Source: Argyresthia goedartella
Lineage: Eukaryota > Arthropoda > Insecta > Lepidoptera > Argyresthiidae
DNA: 64,000 nucleotides
Assembly: GCA_949825045.1 (NCBI GenBank)
Contig: OX463815.1
Span: 21,073,231-21,137,230 of the forward strand
Reading direction: 5' to 3'
Positions 28,401-37,400 of this stretch are shown here, in pieces. Both the position numbers and the translations under genes were made by a program. Every line of letters begins with the position of its first letter. Positions within the stretch are counted from its first letter, which is position 1. The notes below the pieces were generated by a model, which worked only from the letters and a program-made list of their open reading frames with translations, was not told the origin of the DNA and made no database searches.

Positions 28401-31400
28401 ATCTGTTGAAAATTAAATTACTAAAATTTGTGAATTATTGATAAAGCCCTCTCTTCACTATGCTCAGCTACATACAACTTTATAAATTCATCGAAGGATT
28501 AAAAGTACATTTTCTCACAAAATAACCAAATGTTGATTATAGTATAATTAACTAACCCTTGTTTAAGTGACTGACCTTCCTTAAAATTATGAAAAGGAAA
28601 GTCTATTAATTGATCGTCTGTGAGAGGCTTCGCTGTGAGTCCTAATGACGAAACGGCAGATATCTTTAGTTGTGTTTTTTTGCTTTTATAATCGTGGTCT
28701 TTAAAATGTCTCCCACACACAAATTCGAGATCGTGGAGTTTTTCTATTATATAAATTACATTACATATATATAAATTACATTACATACTATAAATTACAC
28801 ATTATGACCATAATGTGTAATTTTTCTACATAATATGACATTCAAATTTCGAACGCAGATGCCCGCCTGCGTGCCGCCCCTAGTATGTCTGTGAAGTTGG
28901 TACTGACATTCAAATTTAGAACGCCGACGCCCGCCCGCGTGCCGCCCCTAGTTTGTCTGTGAAGTTGGTACTACAGAATAAGCTAAACAACTGCAGAGCC
29001 TCAATGCCGGTCAAACATGCGGTTCCAGAACACATCAAAGAGAGCTTATGATATTTGTGTAGATAAACTAGTGTATGTAACTTATACGTTTATTAACGTA
29101 TTAAGTACTTAAGAGCCTTAAAAGTAATAAAATAGGATATAGGAATAGAAAAATACTATATGAATGAATGAATGAATGAATGGTGCTTCTCCAGCCAGGG
29201 TTCTAAACCTGTTCCGGTCTTTCGGCCGGCATACCAGAGGGCACAAGTTTTGAGGGGGGGCGGAATGACCTGCTCTGTAGGAAGGGAAGGATAGTGAATT
29301 CAATCGACCGACTCTTCAGCCTGAAGCCAATATAGGATATGTGGAATGGGGAGGATGTGGGATTTGGAGAGCAGCTGTTGTTTTCTTCAAGTTCTTGTTT
29401 TCCTTCTATTTTCAGTTATTGTTAATAGTTGAGTTTCCTGAGTCGTGTTCGTTTGGGTTATCCGGTAAGTTCCCAGTTTCGCTTTTGCTGTATGTTTCTG
29501 GGATACGGTATATTTGCCTCTAGGCCATCCTGACTTCGTCCCTGTTGTGTGATGATTCTGTCCAGTAACTGTGTTCTTCACCGTTGTATTTGATGTCATG
29601 CTTAAGAAAATCTTTCCAGGTGTATATAAGTCGGCCGACTTTCTTCTTCCTTGCTTCGTATTTGAATGGAGCGTGTAGTAAGTGCTGTTGTGGGCGTCGC
29701 AGAATATGTATAGTAACACATCCGGTGGTTTTTGATTCGTTTGGTTATCGTTTTGCCCTGTAGTCAGTCATGAATTTTGTGGTATCTTGGATAGCTTCTG
29801 GCGTTCTCAAACATGTATCTGAGGATCAGGCGTTCATATACTGACTGTCAACTGTTTGCTTTAGTGAGGGTTGCCGCTTTTTGTCCGTATTTTATAAACA
29901 CTGCAATGACCATTTTGTAAATCAGGCGCACTGTATTTCAGTCCATGTTGGATTTCTTTATAAAATGCATTAGGGCCTTGGAATTGCATATGGCTTGCCG
30001 GCACCTCTTTTTTATTGTGTCCTATGTCCTGCCGTAATATATGTGCCCAGATATTTGATTTCGTTTACGGTTCGTATTGGAACTACGTCCAATTCACTGG
30101 TTGTTTATGGGGTCTCTTATAAGAATTTTCGTCTTTCTACTTATAAGTTTGCCATGAGCAGTTCTCCGATGATATTTAATTATTCACTTTTAGCTACTCC
30201 GCGGCATAGCAGCGCTGCGTATAAACGCTCTTTCAGGTTGCGGGCGGGCGGTACGACTCTGGAACGCACCTCTTTGCACTATAAGAGACAGTCCGACTCT
30301 TTTTTCTTTTAAGAAACATATCAAAGAGCTCTACCTGTCTCTTTCGTAAAAGTTATTGTATTTATTTTATTATATGTAAGGTTTATGTATATATCGGTAA
30401 TTATTTCGTATTTGCTACCTGTATTTTACAGATATTTTAATTTATTCCTAGGCATTTTAGTTATAGTAATTATTGTTTACTGCCTACCCTTTTATGATAG
30501 CAATTCCTGTAATGCCTTGTTTTGCCAGAAGAAATATCTTTTTAGAGACAAGCTCGCCCTTGTACATGCATTTTCTTTTGATGTAACTTTTAAAATATTT
30601 GTGTGCAATATTGTGAAGGAGGTTTGTTCCTATAATTCCCTTTTTCCTGTATTTCTTTATAGCGTTTTGTCCGATGCGAGCATACAGATAGTGATAGTGT
30701 TTTGACATATGTATCATGTTTGTTTCCTGTATATAGGCTATGTGTATGTTTTTGTTAGTCAATTACGCGTCAATGTTGAGTCTTTTAGTTATTTCGGCGC
30801 ATCCTCTAACCTTCCAAGTAGCAATGCGCATACGCTCGCATGTGACTTGTGGTTTAAATATGGGGCTGTTTCGTATCATCGTATATCCGGTGTTGTCTGG
30901 GATGTCTTCTGTTGATGTTATGGTTGACCCTGAGGAGGTCAAGGGTGTTGCATTAAGTATCGGGGAAAGTATGGTGATATCAGTTTGGTTATCGGTTGCT
31001 TGATCCGTGAGTAAATTTGGCGATTCAAGCAAGTAACCGCTGTCGTAGTGGTGTCCTGTGACGTTGAGGTTGATAGATTTCACTGCATCCACTGGATTCT
31101 TGGGCGTGAATGTGAGCGATGGTGTATTTTGCTGGTGGATTGTTGCGTTAAGTAGAAAGTATTCGGCAGCTGGTATTATAATCTCCTCTCCAGCCCAAGT
31201 ACCGTAATTGCGTAGATTTTCAGTGTTGAGTTGTTAAGGATTGCAGGCTCAGTGATTGCGAGCTTTGTTCTGTTCATCGCCGTTTTCTTCTACATATTTA
31301 ACTAGGTCCTTACGAATGTGAGTGTGGTTGCATGTTAATTGACATAGGTGATTAATTTGGTCAGCAATTGCAGTGAATAGGCAGTTACCATCTCAGCGTT

Positions 31401-34400
31401 GGTAAGGCTTCCATTAGGTTATCTTCTTGGGATGTTGTTGAAAGAAAGAACTTAGAGATAGCGTGATTTATTTGAACTACCTTTGTCTACGATTAACAGA
31501 TCGTACGGGTTGCGATTGTCAAAGTTTGTGCGTATCTTCGTGCGCCCTTATTCTCGGTAGAGAGCCGCTTAGGACAAAAAGTCTCCGATTTTATTGTTGT
31601 TATATTGTTCATCAGTGGAAGTCTTTTGTTAATTGCCTGTTTTCTGGAAGATGGTGAAAAGATCCTTTTATGATGTGCAATTGTTGGCTGTTTCTCGCTA
31701 TTTCTCAGAATATGCAGTTATGTGCATTATTGTTTTATTTTTGTGGGCTTGTCGGACCGGATAAAGTTAGAAATGGTTAAGTTTTGTTTTACTGTTATTG
31801 GGTAGGTTCCTGCTTAGTTTTGTATTTAGGTAAACCTATCTCCTACCTACTAGTACGGCACTGTGCCTGTGGAATAGTTTGGAGTTGGCGTAGTAATTTG
31901 AAGCGAGCGTGGTATCTGTTTATGAAATGGTATTTAGCATTACGAAGGGGGTTTCCTGCCAGATATAGAGTTCGTTTTGCCTTTTGATCTGAGTTAGGGC
32001 TATCATAATCGCAGCGATCTCACCAGGTTGTTGCTCAGCTAGTGAGACTCATTGCACTGATATCACCTACTTCAATTCACTTCATTAGTGCATATTAGTT
32101 AGTTCCGTGACTCGGGTCGAGGTTCAGTCCGTGAACAAGGCCCTAAAGATGAAGTACCCGGTTGTATCTGACCCGGCGGAGGGGGATGCATGTGTTTGTG
32201 GCGTGTAAGTGTATGTGTCGGTACGGTAAGTATCAAAGTCATTGGTCATCTTATCTTGAGTTGTGCATTTTGGGTAGGCCGGGGGAAGGTGTTTAGATTT
32301 ACCGCTATCATATTATCCGTTTTTGGGGCGGGTGGAACTTGAGAGTACTTTGGTAGTCGCGCTGTATTTTGGTATGGGAAAAGTGAGATGCTGCGATGTA
32401 GATTTGACTGGTTGTTGATTACGTTTTGGGGCTCTATTATGTATGCGCTGTCGTAGTGGCTGTCGGAAAAGGTCAAGTTGATAGTTCCGACTGAGTTATA
32501 TTCTTGTTGGGGGCTATAAACGATTGATGGGCCATTTTGTTGATGGATCGCTACACTTATTACGTAGAACTCCGCGGCTGCTATGATAATTTCTTCACCT
32601 CCCCACGTGCCCTGTATATGGAGATTTTTTATGTACTCAGTGAAAGCTTCTGCGTTTGGTGCGTCGATCGCAAGTTTGATGCGTGGATAATTGCTGTTAG
32701 CTTCCACGTATCTAGCTAAGTCGCTTCTGATGTGGGTATCGTTGAATGTCGCTCCAAACAGATGGTTGATTTGGTCTGTAATTGCATGGAACTGGCAGTT
32801 TCCATCTCTGGGCATTGGTAGAGTTTCCATTGTGAGCTATTACTACAGGAGAAAGCCTCGTGGTATTTTAGCTAATATGAATGTGTGTGTGTGGGTTGTT
32901 TCTTAGAGGTGTACGGCCGGTATGATGAGAGACGCTGTTTGGCGATCTATTTTTATTCTAATGTTTCCCGGTATTTCCAAGATGGGCTGACACCATAGAA
33001 TGGGTGCCAGATGTGTGAGGGAACGTTGTGAGCCTTTTGTGCTTCGAAGCTTTTTCAATTGTTCCTAAATAGCAGTCAATTGTTTTGTCTAGATTCTGGG
33101 AGTTTGGTGAGATGGCCTTTTTATGGCATGCACTTGTTTAGTTTTTGTTTATTGTCGGGTTTAGTATATTTGCAGTTTAGCTACATAAAAATAATTCTAG
33201 GACTGTTAAGTTTTGGGTTGGCTTATTCACAGAGTTTCAGGGTTTAGTGGATGGTTATTGTTAATGACTGTTTTGAATGGTCTTTCGAAGATGAGGAGAA
33301 AATAAATCTCGAGGTGAATTATCTCGAATTTATTTTCAGGCAAAGCAATATAAGTATATGTAGCTATAATAATGTTTTATTAGTTGATTTTGATATTACG
33401 TAGGTAGGGAATTGTTATATCCTGCCTATGACGCACCTATAAATGTGATTATGCCTTAGTCAATAGGGGCGACTGCGGCCGCGGTAAGTGGTGGTTTATT
33501 ATTGTCAGGCGGCGAGTAGTCCTGAGAGAAATAAAGTTAGAGGTAGATAATCACTATCAATGATGTCCTAATCGGAATGATCTCACCAGGTTGGTGTGTT
33601 TAGCGGCGGTGGTGTTGGAGGCAGTAGCGTTGAGGGTGTGCTGCGTAGGCGTCGCTCGCTGCCGGCCTGTCGCTGCGTGGCTCAGACGTGCACCTGGCCT
33701 AGAATAAATTCTAGGGCTTGCACAGATGGGATGCCTAAGAGTATCGCGCAGTTCTCTGGGCATTCATTACACTTGACCGCACTAGTATCATCACAATCAC
33801 TGAAATGCGTGGTATTGCACAGATGGGGTGCCTAGATGGATCGCGCACATTCCCCAGGTAACCCTTACAGTAACACGCGGTATAAGCCAGCCTATAAGCT
33901 AGGCTCGTTTTCGGGCCTCCGGAGGCAGAACAAAAGGCGCGCGCCGGGGATGAAAACTATTGTTTGTTTAAATGCGTTTGGGAGATCTCGGGGGGACACG
34001 TCCGTTCGGTCCGGCAACACAAACGCCACCGATATAGGAATAGAAAAATACTATAGTAATAATAATAAAGTTTATTCAATAAAAACTTCTCTTTCTTCTT
34101 TTCTTTCTCGAGTGATGAAGGCAAGCCTAAAATAATTACTCTGGGATTCCGCTTGGAGGGCTCTTCTGCGGTCAGACCGGAGCTGGTAAGCAGGGAGGAG
34201 GCTTTTAATTTTTCCACATCGTCTTTGCTCTCAGTGTTTATTATAATGCCGCCATTTCTTGTATTGTGGACTCCCCTAACTTGCAGTTTCATTAGCTCGG
34301 GGCGATAATTTTTTGAAAAAGTGACATCGTATCGTTACTGGACTTTGATTTATCGATAGTGAGTACTGAGTGTGGATGGACGGACGTAACTATCAGGGCT

Positions 34401-37400
34401 CTTTTTTAATATGTCAGCAAGAGGTCTTCTCAGTTTGAGGTTTGGTGGGAACTCGAGTAAGGTGGTCTTCATTTCACGAAGACTGCGATATGTCTTATCT
34501 TTTCGTTTAGGGTTTAAGCGGTAGCATTGGGTAACAGGGCTTTCTGTTTAACCGATTGATACTGTACCGCCATCTGAGATGATCCATTGCGTAAAGTGTG
34601 GCACAATTTATTTATCCTCAGTTTCTGCTCTAAGTAAATTTTTCCGTCACTGGCTATTGCGCAGATTTCATTCAGTGATTCATGCATGGAAGTCAAACAC
34701 GACTGAATGTCATAGGGCGAGGAATATTGTTCGTCTTCGAGCGGGGGCTGCGGCTCTGTCTGTGGAGGGCTCCTCGGTGTTTTATTGCACCTGATGGAAA
34801 AGGGGCTTTTCATAATTTTTTGTAACGATACCTCCATTACAGAATCATACCTATTATTCAACGGCAGTGAACACGCTCAGAGCACTTTATTTGGGGCTTT
34901 TCAAAAGGGGGTTCGATTTCGCCTCGAGACGTCCGCGTCGAACCGGTGGAGCCGATAGATTTGTTGCCGTAGCGTTTACTAGGTGATGCGGCCGTCGTCG
35001 TAGCACGCACTGTTCGTAGCATGTAACAGTGTGTGATGCCGTAGCGGTCGATGACGTCGGTGCTCGCTGAGCCGTAGCCCTAATTCGAACCCGCCGGCAA
35101 AAGCAGCTGTGGCGTGGTGGTGGCAGGGCCGCCTCTTGCGCAGATGACTCAGGTTCGCGTCCGGCTGAGTGACGAATCCTGTGGCAACTCACTTTACACT
35201 TTTTCCAGTCGAATATTGTAATTATATCTATCCCGCTCTATGTACGCCCACTGGGTGGGGTCACGTCATAAGATCATTAGTTGCGAGACAGAGAAATTAA
35301 AATCGTGGTTATGACCAATAGAATTGGAATTTACCAATTTAGATAAACGAAATTTCTTTGGCAACTGGCCGCAACCAAATACGCGACCGAAGCAGCCACT
35401 CACTGGCGCGGCAAGTGCAATTCTATTAAATAGGTTACATACCTCATCTAGGGGGTATCTTTCCGGCCGGATTGTAGGCCGCATATTTCGCACTTCTTGT
35501 GCTTCATATCTACACTTTCTTCTTCTTTCTAATTTAATAATACGCAGTAAATTACTCAACAAAACAACCGAGAGATGCCTACTAATCACAGAATTACTCA
35601 GATTTACATACATATAATAAATTTATTAAATAATTGTTGATGGTTGATTTGATTTGACATGAGGTGCCACCTCTTTGGTTGCGCGATTTAAAAATAATTA
35701 AAACAGTGCAGTAAAGGACATCAATACATTTTTGTGTGGTGCAGTTATGATAGAATGACAGCGGAGTTGGAAGGTATTTTTTTTGTTTATTTTTTATTTT
35801 TTTGTCCTTAAGTTGTCTTGTACGATGGTACGATACTCTTCGTGTGAATTATGAATGCGCCTTGTTGGCGAAACGTTACCGTTAAAGCGAGTTAATAGAG
35901 CGTTGGCACTGTCGCACTATTCCATCCATACAAACTGATAAGAAGTAAAGGCGCTTTCATGAATTATATGAAAACCGGCCAAGTGTCGGACTTGCACACG
36001 AAGGGTTCCGTAACGTAGTCGTCGTAAAGCTGTGTCAGAGGCCCTAATAAGGCAGCTTGATAACTTCTGACAGTCTGGTTGGATGACACTCTCCATCAAC
36101 CCGCACTGAGCCAGCGTGGAGGAGTGTAGGTCAATTTTTTTGCACTTCTCATGCTCGAAAAGTCCTTTGATGGACAGCGTAAAATCGCACTTTATGCACT
36201 AGTGCATAAAGTGTTGTCGTCATCTAGACTAAGACAATTGGCCCATTCAGCTTAACAGACGAGGTGACTGAATTAAATAAACTTGACATGTTAATACAAT
36301 TACTTAAATTTATTTGCATTCTATGTTGCATAGTAAAAAAAACTAATAAAAACAAGTATTATTAACAAAAACCATTATTAAAACATCAACGCCCGACTCG
36401 GCAGTACGCGTCTCGCGTACGACCTGAGCTTAAAATGACGTGCAGAAAATAAAAAATAAAATAAAACATACAGTGACGGGAAAGAGGCTGTCTTGTTTTT
36501 GACTTTTATTTAGTTGTTTTCTTTGCAAAACTTGTTGTTTTACGAAGAATTTTTACATTATCACTGTTTTATTTCCTCGTAATCGAAGTGAAAAGCAGAG
36601 TGTATGAAACGGTCTTATAAACCATTTTATCCTCGACTTAATTATCCAACCTCGCCAAGTCTTGGATAAAATGGCTTGTTTTATGGCCTTGTTGTACAAA
36701 CTACTATTGTATCCGGCTAAAGGCCCGTGCCGCTCGGTGGGGACATTAATGGGGTCCAGCTATTTATAGTTAGCTGCACGTGGCGCAGCTTCGCGTAAGC
36801 GTTTCAAGGGCACTGGCAGTTTTAAATTTTAGAGGAAAAAAACTATATTCGAATTTGAATTTAGAATTGGAAGAACCCGCTTGTCAATCTGCCTGCTGTC
36901 ATTTCACGCGACCGGTGTTGTCATTTTTGTTCCGATTTCTGCATCGCTGCGCAGTAGCGGTAACTCTCGCACGTGTTTTGTTCTGTCTTGTTTATAGTCT
37001 AACGATAAAGTGTGTTGTTTTTGTGTTATTTTTTTTTTGGTTACTGTTATTATTGTGTGTTTATCTAGATTCCTTTCAGCATTCACAATTCTTTATTGCA
37101 CAGAACATTAAAACAAAACATTTTACAAGAAATTAAAAGGCAAAGGCGAGCTTATCTCTCAACAAAGATTTCTTACAGCAAACCTATCAGGATAGGATAC
37201 ATATAAACTGAAAAGGGTAGTCTAGTGCAATTATAAAATTACTAAATACCAATAAAATATAATACTTACTATAAAAATACATATAATAAAAGAAATAGTA
37301 GATAAAATAAAAATAAACAAATAATAATAATAAACAGATAAATACAATTACATATCGCAGGGAGCTGAAATGGCTCCCGAATCGTCTTCGCCGGGATTCC

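Larger units (their letters stand above)
29161..34030 (-). mobile_element. OTU-carrying non-LTR retrotransposon, copy A
   Basis: The 4870-bp insertion is on the - strand. A 25-bp direct duplication flanks it exactly (29136-29160 and 34031-34055, both starting gatataggaatag). Its 3' tail is (ATTC)n, seen as (tgaa)n at 29161-29182; its 5' end starts GGTGGCGTTTGTGTTG. In element order it contains a leader, an intact OTU protease frame, a second leader-like block with a decayed OTU, the start of an APE endonuclease, an antisense piece of another LINE, and the end of an RT. It lies in the last bora intron, antisense to bora, and has landed in an older LINE ORF1. Confidence 0.93.

Noticed and set aside
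29161..29182. (tgaa)n and (attc)n runs as independent microsatellites
   Set aside because: They are the 3' tails of the two LINE copies, placed exactly at the target duplications.
30385..31003. + strand open frames such as MYISVIISYLLPVFYRYFNL and MCMFLLVNYASMLSLLVISA
   Set aside because: Hydrophobic translations of AT-rich antisense LINE DNA, not membrane proteins; the same appear opposite in copy B.
32246..32830. OTU frame as a host deubiquitinase exon
   Set aside because: The frame lies wholly within a repeat bounded by target duplications and recurs in copy B, so it belongs to the retrotransposon.
33557..33763. Open stretch (-) MPRELRDTLRHPICASPRIY repeated at 44505-44711 (+)
   Set aside because: It is identical in both copies only because the LINE leader is repeated. 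No known domain. Another frame of the same leader is Cys-rich (KCNECPENC) but short, so neither is called a gene.
35266..35613. 115-codon frame (-), MYVNLSNSVISRHLSVVLLS start
   Set aside because: No recognised motif and no splice context; kept only as a note in the intron description.
36780..37136. 118-codon frame with a hydrophobic stretch (+)
   Set aside because: It overlaps a LINE 3' UTR and T-rich DNA, has no splice or family support, and is likely chance.
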